Assembly (NCBI GenBank): GCA_022564995.1
Contig: JADFKK010000029.1
Location: 1-40,804 of the forward strand
Direction of reading: 5' to 3'
Length of the DNA: 40,804 bases
DNA from: Planctomycetota bacterium
GTDB taxonomy: Bacteria; Planctomycetota; Planctomycetia; Pirellulales; JADFKK01
In this document: positions 9,542-17,700 of the stretch, in pieces
Position numbering within the stretch: the first letter of the stretch is position 1
Layout: every line of letters begins with the position of its first letter
Translations under genes and position numbers: made by a program
Notes under the pieces: generated by a model
What the model saw: the letters and a program-made list of their open reading frames with translations, nothing else
Databases searched by the model: none
Told to the model about the DNA's origin: nothing

Positions 9542-9757
9542 TACGCAGATACCGTTTTGGTTGTGGGATAGCCCGAGTTCATCGGTGGGTGGTAAAGTTC
9601 GGTTTCCCGTGGGCCAAATGGGGACTGGGGACTGGGGACTGGGGACTGGGAAACACCGCCTGCGTTTCCGCCAGCCTCCAGCCCCCAGTCTCTAGCCCCC
9701 CTGCGTCCAGGAAAACCACAATTCCTTCGTAAACTTCAGTCACCTCACAGGGCGGCA
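9542..9757. other. Spacer with a heptamer repeat between subunit-IV-like and octaheme genes
   Basis: 216 bases with no convincing gene. It contains four GGGGACT heptamers plus GGG at 9620-9650. A degenerate opposite-strand counterpart (CCCCCAGTCTCTAGCCCCC) at about 9682-9700 could pair with it. No clear promoter was recognised. Confidence 0.6.
9620..9650 (+). repeat. Heptanucleotide tandem repeat (GGGGACT)4
   Basis: Four exact GGGGACT units followed by GGG, in a spacer inside the Rieske/cytochrome b operon. Its complement reads as CCCCAGT repeats, which to my recollection matches a class of short tandemly repeated heptamers known from filamentous cyanobacteria. Confidence 0.9.
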
Positions 9758-11089
9758 CTAAAAATTAAGAAAATACTCTGGTATATAAACGATGTACTTG
9801 AGATTCATGGTCCAGCGAAGCACCATCTTGATCGGCAAGGTGGCCATCATCAGCAGCAGATTGCTCATGATCATGTAGCGCACGAAGCCCATCCGCACGA
9901 AAAACTTGCGAAACACGGTCGTCGCCATCAGCGGCGGCAACAGCATGAAGTATCCCAGCACCGTCAACAGCCCGAGCCATTCGCGTTGGGCAATGTAGGC
10001 TAGTTCCGTGATCTTCCCCGTGCCGCTGGGCGCCTTGGGCAACGACGTCTGCATTACGTCGCGCCAGAACCAGTCGGAGACGTTGATGTTGGACAGTGCC
10101 CGCGCCTTGTGCGCGTCCCAGGTCTCGAACGGACCGAAAAAGTTCCAGTTCGGCCCCCGCAGGAACGTGCCCAGGACGATCAGGGTGATCCAGATAATAA
10201 TGAAGCCGAATTGAAAGGTGATGTAGGAAAACTTCCGCTGCTCGATGGTGTAGTAACCGTTTCCCTGCTTGTTGAAATCGAGGTACGGAATCGCCATCAA
10301 CCCGCCCACCGCCGTCAAAGGCAGCACGATGCCGGCATACCAAGGGTCGAAGTACACGAGCATTTCCTGCAAACCGAGGAAGTACCACGGCGCCTTCGAG
10401 GGATTGGGCGTCTTGACCGTGCTGCCGGGCTCTTCCAGCGGGGCTTCCAAGACGATCGCCCACACGATCAGCCCGGCCGTCAAAACAATCATGCAGATCA
10501 TCTCGGTGTAGACCAAATCGGGCCAAACCAGCACCTTCTCGTTGTCGTCTTTCTCGCGGGGCGGCAATCCCCGACTCATGCGGTCGTCGTTCTCGACGGC
10601 GCGGGAGGCGGCCAGCCAGGTGAAAAAGCACAGCAGATAGATCAGACCGACGATCGGCACGTTGTCCGCCTTGGTGACGATGCTGGCGAATGCCGCGTCG
10701 GCCATCGACAGGCCCATCACCAGCAGCATCAGGTTGAGCCCCGTCCAGGCGACCACCGGTCGGACGAAGAATCTGCGGAAGACAAACAAGGTGCTCAAGG
10801 AACACACGATGCCCAGGGAATAGACCACCGGGCCGGTCATATCGTTGACGAAGTGTTCAATGCGGGTGCCGAGCGTAGGCATCCACCAGGATCCGTTTCC
10901 GCCGAAGGCCAGAGGCGAAAGCATAACGTAGCCCGTCGAGACGACGGCCCAAAAGCCGGCCAGCCACACTCGCTGCGCCTTGTGCCAGACGTAGAACGCG
11001 GCAACGGCGTTCATCAGCGCCAGCGCCAGATAATACTGGCCCAAGAAGCCGGAGATACTCTCGAGGTGTTCGTGGTCGAAACCGTGCAT
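9758..11089 (-). CDS. Enlarged cytochrome b subunit-IV-like membrane protein
   Basis: 443 residues and highly hydrophobic. Residues 1-165 form an extra N-terminal block of about four or five membrane helices. Residues about 186-330 resemble subunit IV / the C-terminal half of cytochrome b, with the quinol-site motif NPSKAPWYFLGLQE (KAPWY at 232-236, the counterpart of PEWY). A further C-terminal part adds a loop and two helices. Ordinary subunit IV is about 160 residues, so this is nearly three times as long. The APWY version is common in menaquinol-type bc complexes. No CxxCH is present, so it is not a cytochrome b/c fusion. It lies 209 bases downstream of the cytochrome b gene and upstream of the octaheme gene, and completes a split b6f-like cytochrome b. 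Confidence 0.88.
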   Translation of the reverse strand: MHGFDHEHLESISGFLGQYYLALALMNAVAAFYVWHKAQRVWLAGFWAVVSTGYVMLSPLAFGGNGSWWMPTLGTRIEHFVNDMTGPVVYSLGIVCSLSTLFVFRRFFVRPVVAWTGLNLMLLVMGLSMADAAFASIVTKADNVPIVGLIYLLCFFTWLAASRAVENDDRMSRGLPPREKDDNEKVLVWPDLVYTEMICMIVLTAGLIVWAIVLEAPLEEPGSTVKTPNPSKAPWYFLGLQEMLVYFDPWYAGIVLPLTAVGGLMAIPYLDFNKQGNGYYTIEQRKFSYITFQFGFIIIWITLIVLGTFLRGPNWNFFGPFETWDAHKARALSNINVSDWFWRDVMQTSLPKAPSGTGKITELAYIAQREWLGLLTVLGYFMLLPPLMATTVFRKFFVRMGFVRYMIMSNLLLMMATLPIKMVLRWTMNLKYIVYIPEYFLNF

Positions 11090-11116
11090 GAGTGATGTAG
11101 GGGTGGATTAAGTGGT

Positions 11117-11262
11117 TGTTAGCTGTTGGCTGTTGGCTGTTGGCTGTTGGTTGTTGGTTGTTAGCTGTTAGCGGTTAGCGATTTGTCATTTGTCATTTGT
11201 CATTGCTAAGAGCTAAAAGCCAATCGCCAATCGCCAATCGGCAATCGCCAATCGCTAACCGC
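11117..11262 (+). repeat. Three adjacent heptamer arrays in the cytochrome b/subunit IV spacer
   Basis: The 209-base spacer 11090-11298 is mostly heptamers. Nine TGTTGGC-type units lie at 11117-11179 (variants TGTTAGC, TGTTGGT, GGTTAGC). Three exact ATTTGTC units plus ATT lie at 11181-11104+100 (that is, 11181-11204). Six CAATCGC-type units lie at 11221-11262. The unit length is seven in all three although the sequences are unrelated. Confidence 0.9.
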
Positions 11263-11298
11263 TCATTCGACGTCACGTTTCAACGTGGCGCTGCGCAG

Positions 11299-12105
11299 TT
11301 ATAGCGGACCGCTGATGCCTCCGTCCTTGCGGACTCGCCAAAAGTGAATGGCCAGCAGCATGGCGGCGGCCAGCGGGATCGCCACGCAGTGCAAAATATA
11401 AAACCGATTCAGGGTTTCTTCGCCCACGAAGCGCGCACCGAGGAGCGCAAAGCGCGCATCGGTCCCCATGGTGATCATGTCGACCCCGTCAACGAAGAGG
11501 ATTTGCTGCCCCGGGCCTTCGTGTCCGATGATCGGATGGGCACGGGCCATGTTCGATCCGACCGTGATCGCCCAAATGGCCAACTGATCCCACGGCAGCA
11601 GATATCCGGTAAACGACAGCAACAGCGTGAGCACCAGCAGGATCACCCCGATGACCCAATTGAACTCGCGGGGCGGCTTGTAACTGCCGGTGAGAAACAC
11701 CCGATACATGTGCAGCCAGACCGTAATCACCATGGCGTGCGCGCCCCAACGATGGACCTCGCGCAAGATACCTAGTGATATAACGTCGCGCAGGTTGGTG
11801 ATGTCCCAATAGGCCCATTCCAGCGTCGGCCGGTAATAGAACATCAGCAGCACGCCGGTGACCGTTTCGACCAGAAACAGAAAGAACGTCACCCCGCCCA
11901 TGCACCAGGTATAGCTCAGGGCGATGCCCTGTTTCTTCGCCGAGACCGGGTGCAGGTGCAGGAAAAAGTTGGTCAGCATCACCACGATGCGGTTGCGCCG
12001 ATCCAACGGAAGCGGATGGCGAAAGACGCTCTTCCAAACCTGCGATCCACGGACCATGTCGCCCGCCGAAGCCGCCGAATTACGAAACCACTGACCAGGA
12101 GACAT
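11299..12105 (-). CDS. Cytochrome b6-type cytochrome b (N-terminal half, split type)
   Basis: 268 residues with about four membrane helices, ending in GGISGPL as cytochrome b6 does. Heme b ligands are His118/His132 (EVHRWGAH to LHMYRVF, spacing 14) and His239/His254 (spacing 15). The 14/15 pattern is that of b6 rather than bc1. The loop [13 protein letters not shown] is the standard b6 signature. Cys68 in SYTWCMGG aligns with the Cys that covalently holds heme ci in b6f and Firmicute cytochromes. It oxidises quinol at the membrane together with the Rieske and subunit-IV-like proteins. It lies 73 bases downstream of the Rieske gene. A 56-residue N-terminal tail before the first helix is longer than in plant b6. 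Confidence 0.93.
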   Translation of the reverse strand: MSPGQWFRNSAASAGDMVRGSQVWKSVFRHPLPLDRRNRIVVMLTNFFLHLHPVSAKKQGIALSYTWCMGGVTFFLFLVETVTGVLLMFYYRPTLEWAYWDITNLRDVISLGILREVHRWGAHAMVITVWLHMYRVFLTGSYKPPREFNWVIGVILLVLTLLLSFTGYLLPWDQLAIWAITVGSNMARAHPIIGHEGPGQQILFVDGVDMITMGTDARFALLGARFVGEETLNRFYILHCVAIPLAAAMLLAIHFWRVRKDGGISGPL

Positions 12106-12178
12106 AGAACGTGTGCTTTATGGATTAAAGATTGTTCGAGGTGTAAAGAATCAACGGGGCTGGCACAAAACCGGGCAC

Positions 12179-13309
12179 TCAAACCGATACAAACGAGGCA
12201 GGATCGTTCCACTCACCTTTTTCCTGCATGAAAACTTTGCTCTTGTCGACTTCCAATTGTCCGTCTTCGGAGATCTTAATGGCGTATCGCTCCAACGGCC
12301 GCGGCGCGGGGCCCTCGAAGTTGATTCCGTCGGCGTAAAACCCGCTGCCGTGGCAGGGGCATTTGAACTTCTGCTCGGCATCGAGCCAGTTCGGTGTGCA
12401 GCCCAGGTGCGTGCAGACCGTCTTGAGCGCGTAGATTTGCTGGAGTCCGTCGTATTCACCCTTGACGACCCAAATTCCGAACTGCGCTTTGAACTTCGTA
12501 ACGACCTGCCCCTGGGGAAAGTCGGCCGGAAAGCCGACCTTCACCCGGCTCGGCGGCTCGACCAACACGTTGGGAAACATGAACCGAGTTGTCGCCAGGC
12601 CCCACAATACGTGCGTTGCGCCCAGCATCGTAAAGCCAACACCGAGGGCCGATCCGAACATCAAACTCATCACCCCGCGACGATCCTCCGTGCCGGCCTT
12701 CGCCCTAGCCGGCCTGCCCTTGGTGCCCGGTTTGCCCTTGGCGCCCGGTTTGCTCTTGGCGCCCGGTTTGCCTTTGGCATAGTCCGGCTTGGTCGGCATC
12801 GGCGGGACGGTCAGCTTGGCCTTGGCCGCTTTCTGCTTGGCAGGGCCTGCTTTGCCGGCGCCCTGTTTGTCGGATCTGGCAGCGGCGTCGGCCTTGCTCA
12901 TCGGACCGGGCTTTTCGGTCTTCCGCGCGGCCGCGAGAATGCTGGCCGTGTCTTTCGGCGCACCGGCGCCCGGTTTCGCCGTGGCCTTGGCGGCTGGCTT
13001 GGCTTTCGCAGCGGGCTTGGCAGTGGACTTGGCAGTGGGCTTGGATTTTTCGGCCGCCGGTTTCTCGCCACCGCCCTGGCCGCGAGCCATCTTGAGCATG
13101 TCGGCGACACTCGGCCGCTCGCCACTGGCGGCCGACTTCTTGGTGGGCTGCTCTTCGGCAGCGGACGCCTTGGGTGATACAGACTCTGGTGCCGCGGGCG
13201 CATCGGCGTCCGCAGGCTTCTCGGCGCTTTTTTCGCCGCCCCCACCGCCGTCGGCCTTACGAGCGGCGGCCAACATATCGGCCACCGACATCTTTTTTTT
13301 ATCTGCCAT
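12179..13309 (-). CDS. Rieske iron-sulfur protein with long repetitive N-terminal extension
   Basis: 376 residues. The C-terminal domain has CTHLGC (299-304) and CPCHGSGF (317-324). Cluster ligands are Cys299, His301, Cys317 and His320, with a Cys304-Cys319 disulfide. A single membrane helix at about 213-238 precedes it. The first 210 residues are low-complexity Lys/Ala/Pro/Gly and should face the cytoplasm. They contain three copies of a short motif, at residues 8-18 (SVADMLAAARK), 67-77 (SVADMLKMARG) and 120-130 (DTASILAAARK), and KPGAK-type pentapeptide repeats at 181-198. Usual Rieske proteins are 160-200 residues. It is the first gene of the operon, with a candidate operator 141 bases upstream. 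It transfers electrons from quinol to the cytochrome c partner. Confidence 0.93.
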   Translation of the reverse strand: MADKKKMSVADMLAAARKADGGGGGEKSAEKPADADAPAAPESVSPKASAAEEQPTKKSAASGERPSVADMLKMARGQGGGEKPAAEKSKPTAKSTAKPAAKAKPAAKATAKPGAGAPKDTASILAAARKTEKPGPMSKADAAARSDKQGAGKAGPAKQKAAKAKLTVPPMPTKPDYAKGKPGAKSKPGAKGKPGTKGRPARAKAGTEDRRGVMSLMFGSALGVGFTMLGATHVLWGLATTRFMFPNVLVEPPSRVKVGFPADFPQGQVVTKFKAQFGIWVVKGEYDGLQQIYALKTVCTHLGCTPNWLDAEQKFKCPCHGSGFYADGINFEGPAPRPLERYAIKISEDGQLEVDKSKVFMQEKGEWNDPASFVSV

Positions 13310-13422
13310 GACGCGAAATTCGCTTCCTACCGCCGGCCGAGCCTCTGAGCGACCCTAGGGCTTCACCCCGGAGAAGCGTCGGTAAAATGGCCGCAAATGA
13401 TTTGAAAATAAAGACTTACGGC

Positions 13423-13428
13423 ATTTTA
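13423..13428 (-). promoter_or_regulatory. Candidate -10 element for the Rieske operon
   Basis: The minus strand reads TAAAAT (in GATAAAATG). It lies 34 bases centre to centre downstream of the palindrome at 13450-13469. If used, the transcript would start near 13416 and the palindrome would be centred near -43, the usual place for an activator of the CRP/FNR class II type. No good -35 box is seen, which fits activator dependence. This is inference from spacing only. Confidence 0.35.
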
Positions 13429-13449
13429 TCGGCCCGCTGAGACCGCAGC

Positions 13450-13469
13450 TTTGTGACATTTTTCACGAA
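13450..13469 (-). promoter_or_regulatory. CRP/FNR-like palindrome upstream of the Rieske operon
   Basis: TTTGTGA-CATTTT-TCACGAA: two 7-base half sites with one mismatch around a 6-base spacer, resembling the TGTGA-N6-TCACA operator class. It lies 141 bases before the Rieske start codon. A near copy with the identical CATTTT spacer lies upstream of narC (34670-34689). Confidence 0.5.
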
Positions 13470-13579
13470 CTTAAACCGCCAATTTGAACTCAAGCCGCCA
13501 TGTTGTCAACCGCTGTTTGCCCCTTTTGCCAACTCCCGATGAATCTGCGCGAATTCCCGAAGCCCAAAGCCCACTAGAT

Positions 13580-14199
13580 TCACACCTCAACGGTTGAAAT
13601 CAAATAGCACACAAGGACGGCTACCCGCCGGCCGAGTCGGTCGAAGAAGTCACCCACGGCGGTGTGACTCGGCTCTGAATCGGTAATCGGCTCAACGTCA
13701 GCGGTCGGAATCGCTTCAACATGCGCAACAGCCGCTTGCGGCGAAGCAGCCCCTCCCGGCCGTCGTCGCGGAGCACAAATGTGAAATCGGTCGACGTGGT
13801 CAGCCCGCCCTTGGGTGGAGTGTAGCTGAACTCCAGAGCGCCGGTTTGTGCCACGCTGCCCAGCGCCGGCTGGGTGAAGATGTTCAGGATCAGGTCGTTC
13901 GCCGGTGTCTCCTGGTCCGTGCCTTCGACGATGATCGACAAAGCCTCGGTCGGCGTCGAGTTCTTCCACGAGTCCGCCGAATCAATCCGCACCGTGACGT
14001 CCTGATCCGCCACGTCGATGATGACGTCGTCGTCGATGCCGGGCAGCACGTCGCCGCCACCGTCCCAGGCGACAATCGCCAGCATCCGCCGATCTTCGAG
14101 CATCTCCAGCGCCGGCCGCAAGCGCGGCAGCGCCGGCTTTCGCCGCGCCTTGCTCACTTGCTTGGTCGCCCCTTGGCCAAGGCACTTCCGCATCGCCAC
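13580..14199 (-). pseudogene. Frameshifted remnant of a planctomycete exported (LEPR-type) protein
   Basis: The frame from ATG 14199 gives a basic N-terminus, then LRPALEMLEDRRMLA, the planctomycete export-type motif, then a beta-rich acidic segment (DDDVIIDVADQDVTV, SYTPPKGGLTTSTDFTFVLRDDG) resembling cadherin/Ig-like repeats. After about residue 150 it becomes an Arg/Leu-rich string and stops at 13621. In the next frame, from about 13756, the sequence reads like normal coding (EAIPTADVEPITDSEPSHTAVGDFFDRLG) to a stop at 13580. I therefore suspect a frameshift near 13750 in an already shortened gene, since such proteins are normally far longer. It could instead be a real short secreted protein of 192 residues. 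Confidence 0.5.
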
Positions 14200-14572
14200 G
14201 ACCGGGCAGTCAGATTTCGCATAGAATACACGAAAACATGGAAGTAAGCCAGTTTTTTATGAGATTTCCCGCAAAACGACCAACAGCGGTCTCATCTTAT
14301 GGCTCTCTGTCAGTCTGCTGCTGAGGGTTGGCGAGATCAACCTTGACACTAACTAGCGTGCGGTCGACAATGTAGACATACAAGTCCATATATCTTTTAA
14401 TGGCCGAACTGCCACGATTTCGCAAACCGCCGTAGACACTCTCTCAGGTCGGTTGTTTGACAGGCCGATCAGGACGGGCCGATCAGGACGGGGCAGCGCG
14501 TACCACACCGTCAATCGCCGAGGCGACCCATGTGCCTGCCGGTTTTCTTGCGTGACTTCGAGGGGCAACGTC
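14200..14572. other. Divergent spacer between the LEPR remnant and the hemerythrin-like gene
   Basis: 373 bases without a convincing gene. The only structure seen is a tandem duplication of the 14-mer GGCCGATCAGGACG at 14463-14476 and 14477-14490, just upstream of the hemerythrin-like gene. No clear promoter or operator was recognised. Confidence 0.5.
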
Positions 14573-15019
14573 ATGACTACGAAAAAACCTTTGCCGACCG
14601 ACTTTGACCAGATCAAAGAGGAACATCACTCGCTGTTGCACGCGGTTGAGAGCCTGCGCGGCCTGCTGCGGCAACCATCAGCACGGCCAGCCGCGGTCGC
14701 GGCGATGCTCTTAGATCTGAAGGACCGGCTCGAACTGCATTTCGCCCATGAAGAATTCGGCGGCTATTTCAGCGAGGTTCGCGACATCGCGCCACGATTC
14801 TCGCGCCAGATCGACACGCTCAAGCAGCAACACATTGAATTCTTGAGCACGATCGACGCGATAGGCGAGCGACTCGACCGGCCGTCGGACTCGACCACTT
14901 GGCGGCCAGCGATCGCGGCTGATTTCGATCTGTTCGTCGACGTGTTCCAGCGGCACGAGTCGGAAGAGAACGAACTCATCCAAGAGGCGTTGCAGCGGGA
15001 CGTGGGGACCGAGGACTGA
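14573..15019 (+). CDS. Hemerythrin-like HHE domain protein
   Basis: 148 residues from ATG 14573, chosen because AGGGG precedes it at good spacing and the upstream in-frame extension (from 14453) is not protein-like. It is all helical with the HHE pattern: EEHHSLL, then LHFAHEEFGGYF, LKQQHIEFL, and HESEENELIQEA near the C-terminus. These are the His/Glu ligands of a di-iron four-helix bundle that can bind O2 or NO, or repair damaged iron centres. No signal peptide, so cytoplasmic. It lies upstream of, and in the same direction as, the radical SAM gene but 342 bases away. Next to respiratory operons, an oxygen or NO sensing or iron-sulfur protection role is plausible but unproven. Confidence 0.8.
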   Translation: MTTKKPLPTDFDQIKEEHHSLLHAVESLRGLLRQPSARPAAVAAMLLDLKDRLELHFAHEEFGGYFSEVRDIAPRFSRQIDTLKQQHIEFLSTIDAIGERLDRPSDSTTWRPAIAADFDLFVDVFQRHESEENELIQEALQRDVGTED

Positions 15020-15361
15020 CTCAAACCGTCAGCCGCCACGCGCTAGCGTCCGGTTCCGTGGGGAGATGTGCCGCAAAGAACCGTGGGCTAACGCCCAGCG
15101 GCTGATCCCGAGATTAAGCCACACCTGTTGACCCGCCGTGGGACGCGGCCGGGTATCTGAGCGACTTTGTCACACATGGCACGCACAGCGCGGCGTACTG
15201 TCTCACTTCGCGCGCCGTTGCGGTAACCGCTCGTTACAAGCGATTTGGCGCGGCAGAATTCTTTACGCAGTCACCGACTTACTTCATGGCAACCGATCGA
15301 CCGCCCGATAAACAAAAACAGCAAAGCACGTCGCCGTTTTTTTCGGAAGAGGTCGTCGCCG
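15020..15361. other. Spacer before the radical SAM gene
   Basis: 342 bases. It holds a TGGGC-TAAC-GCCCA hairpin at 15084-15097 and a weak match to the palindrome found before narC (TTTGTCA-CACATG-GCACGCA at 15166-15185). An in-frame ATG at 15245 could extend the radical SAM protein by 39 basic residues, which I consider less likely. Confidence 0.5.
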
Positions 15362-16381
15362 ATGCAACAAATCGCCGCCACAGACTGCCGCGTTGATGAG
15401 GTTCCAATCACCTCCCCGCCGCTTGCCACCGTCGGCAAGATCGTCGGCAAGATCACCGAACGGATCGATGCGATCACGCGCATTCCGCCGGAGTATCGCC
15501 GCACCGATCCTCCCGTGCCGCGGAGCGTCAAGATCGAACTGACCGCCCGTTGCGACTTCAACTGTTTTTTTTGCGCCACGGCCAAGCGACTGCGCACCAA
15601 GGCCGACATGGACTGGAGTTTTTTCCGCCGCGTGGTCCGCGAGATGCGAGACGAGGGCGTCGAGGAGTTGGGCCTGTTTTACCTCGGCGAATCGCTGCTC
15701 TGCGACTGGCTGGCCGATGCGATTCGCTACGCCAAGGCCGAGTGTGGCTACCCTTATGTGTTTCTCACGACCAACGGCCGGCTGGCCACGCCCCAGCGGG
15801 TCGGCGAGTTGATGGCCGCCGGGCTCGACAGCCTGAAATTCAGCTTCAACAACGCCGACGCCAAGCAATTTCACGAGGTCACCGGTGTCAAGGCGAGCGA
15901 CTTCTACCGCGTCGTTGAAAATATCAAGTCGGCCCGCACGGTTCGCGACGGAGGCGGCTACCATTGCGGACTTTACTCGTCGAGCATTCGCTACGACGGC
16001 GAACAACTTACCCGGATGAAACGTGCCGTTGACGAAATCCTACCCTTCGTCGATGAGCACTATTGGTTGCCTCTCTATGGTCAGGCCGGCCTGACCAGCG
16101 GCGCAGCCGGCACGGTGCCCACGGCCGGAAACCCCGGCCGTTTGGGTGCCCTGCGACGCCCGGTTCCCTGCTGGTCGATCTTCACCGAAGGCCACATCAC
16201 CTACGATGCCCGGCTGAGCGCGTGTTGCTTCGACCACGACGGTCGCTTCAGCATGGGCGATTTAACCGAGCAGCCTTTCCTCGAAGCCTGGCACAGCGAG
16301 CCGTTTCAAACGCTTCGCCGGGCCCACCTTGAGGAGAATCTCTGCGGCACCGCCTGTCAACGCTGTATTGCGTATGAGTAG
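15362..16381 (+). CDS. Radical SAM/SPASM-type enzyme, substrate unknown
   Basis: 339 residues from ATG 15362, preceded by GGAAGAGG. A 39-residue longer version from 15245 is possible. The radical SAM cluster motif CDFNCFFC (Cx3Cx2C) is near residue 61. It is followed by the usual core motifs (LFYLGESLL, FLTTNGRLAT, LKFSFNNAD). The C-terminal third is Cys-rich (CWSIF, LSACCFDHDG, FSMGDL, then CGTACQRC), a SPASM/Twitch-like region for an extra Fe-S cluster. Relatives mature peptides or cofactors (PqqE, anSME, NirJ-like), but no precursor peptide gene or heme d1 gene is seen nearby, so the substrate is open. It ends 45 bases from the convergent actF gene. Confidence 0.85.
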   Translation: MQQIAATDCRVDEVPITSPPLATVGKIVGKITERIDAITRIPPEYRRTDPPVPRSVKIELTARCDFNCFFCATAKRLRTKADMDWSFFRRVVREMRDEGVEELGLFYLGESLLCDWLADAIRYAKAECGYPYVFLTTNGRLATPQRVGELMAAGLDSLKFSFNNADAKQFHEVTGVKASDFYRVVENIKSARTVRDGGGYHCGLYSSSIRYDGEQLTRMKRAVDEILPFVDEHYWLPLYGQAGLTSGAAGTVPTAGNPGRLGALRRPVPCWSIFTEGHITYDARLSACCFDHDGRFSMGDLTEQPFLEAWHSEPFQTLRRAHLEENLCGTACQRCIAYE

Positions 16382-16426
16382 CGATGGGTGAATTCGCAGC
16401 GCCCCGCGGCTGATGAATAATCCGGG

Positions 16427-17647
16427 CTAGCCGGCGTGATAGTGCAGGCTTTCCTTCAAGTAAGGGTCTTTTCCTGGAATTGGGCTGGCCGAGGCGAAGG
16501 ACCGCAGCAGCAAGCGACCGGCGACGCCGACCAGCAGGCACAGCGCGGCGACTTCCCAGATGGCGAAGTCGGGCACGGCGCTGATGGTCTGCGGAAAGAT
16601 GCGCTGGCGGATGCCGGAGGTGCCGCCGTCGGTCATCAGCGAGGGCATGACCATCAGGTACAGGTCGACCCAGCGGCCGATCAAGACCACAACGGCCACG
16701 CGCATCATCACGGCGCCGCTGCGCTTGGCCGGTTTGGGCAGCAGGACGATAAACGGCACGATCCAATTCAGCACGATCGACAGCACGACGACCGGCGCCC
16801 AAGGGCCTTTGGTGCGCGAGATGAAGTACGAAGTCTCTTCGGGAATGTTGGTGTACCAGATGAGCATATATTGGCTGAACCAGATGTACATCCAGAAACA
16901 ACTGAAGCCGAGCAGCAGCTTGCCGAGGTCGTGCAGGTGATCGTTGTTGAACACGCCGTGCAGCGGCTGACCGTGACGGCGGAGCAGCAGGCCGAGAATA
17001 ATCACCACGGCCAGCGCCGTCTGGATCATGCCGGCGAAGTTATACACGCCCCACATCGTGCTGAACCACATCGGCTCCAGGGCCATGATCCAGTCGACGC
17101 TGGCCAACGAAAACGTCACGGCGTAAACAATCAGAAACAGCGCCGAGAGCCGGGTATTGCCGGCGGTGATGGCCGGGTCGCCGGAGACGTCTTGTTTTTG
17201 TGAACGGGCGACCAGCCGGCCGGCGAGAAGAATCCATAGCGCCACATAGACGACGGCCCGCACCATCCAGAAAGTCGGCGTGAGCCACAATTCCTTAAAC
17301 CAAAACGTCTCGGGATGATGTTCGCCCGCGTGCGGCCAGCCGTAGGCCGACATTCGGGCGGCCAGCACCAACAGCATGGCGATGCCGGCCGCGGGCAGCA
17401 GCCTGGCCATGGCTTCGGGCACACGGCGAAAGGCGACGTGCCAGCCGGCGCCGGTCACATAGGTGAGCGCCACGAACACAGCTCCACCCAGCGCGACGGT
17501 CAGCAGATAAAATGCCGCCAACAGTAGATTGGCCCAAACGCGATCCGGTGCGTACACCGCCCCGCAGGCCAGCACCACACCGCCGCCGACCATCAGGCCG
17601 TTCAGGCAGCGTCGCACGTCGTTCGAGAAATAAGAAGGGCTGGTCAT
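16427..17647 (-). CDS. actF: Alternative Complex III subunit ActF (NrfD-like membrane subunit)
   Basis: 406 residues with about ten membrane helices, recognisable by FWFKELWLTPTFWMVRAVVYVALW, LASVDWIMALEPMWFSTMWGVYNF and the FSQYMLIWYTNIPEET segment typical of ActF. ActF is a paralogue of ActC and forms half of the membrane platform of the quinol:cytochrome c/oxidase oxidoreductase. It is the last gene of the act set and is separated from actE by 387 bases carrying two large inverted repeats, whereas the other act genes overlap. In many bacteria cytochrome oxidase genes follow actF. Here the next gene is a convergent radical SAM gene, so no oxidase is linked. Confidence 0.92.
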   Translation of the reverse strand: MTSPSYFSNDVRRCLNGLMVGGGVVLACGAVYAPDRVWANLLLAAFYLLTVALGGAVFVALTYVTGAGWHVAFRRVPEAMARLLPAAGIAMLLVLAARMSAYGWPHAGEHHPETFWFKELWLTPTFWMVRAVVYVALWILLAGRLVARSQKQDVSGDPAITAGNTRLSALFLIVYAVTFSLASVDWIMALEPMWFSTMWGVYNFAGMIQTALAVVIILGLLLRRHGQPLHGVFNNDHLHDLGKLLLGFSCFWMYIWFSQYMLIWYTNIPEETSYFISRTKGPWAPVVVLSIVLNWIVPFIVLLPKPAKRSGAVMMRVAVVVLIGRWVDLYLMVMPSLMTDGGTSGIRQRIFPQTISAVPDFAIWEVAALCLLVGVAGRLLLRSFASASPIPGKDPYLKESLHYHAG

Positions 17648-17700
17648 GCGATGGGCTCCGACACTTGTTACGAAACATCCGGCGAGCGGCAGATGGGAAT

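Noticed and set aside
11110..11270. CRISPR array in the cytochrome b spacer
   Set aside because: The repeats are contiguous 7-mers without unique spacers, and there are no cas genes.
14453..14572. N-terminal extension of the hemerythrin-like protein
   Set aside because: The extension is a Gly/Arg/Cys-rich string across a tandem 14-mer; the ATG at 14573 has an AGGGG site and starts the HHE fold.
16382..16426. Bidirectional terminator between the radical SAM gene and actF
   Set aside because: The 45 bases show only short GC-rich symmetry and no T-run on either strand, so it is not supported.
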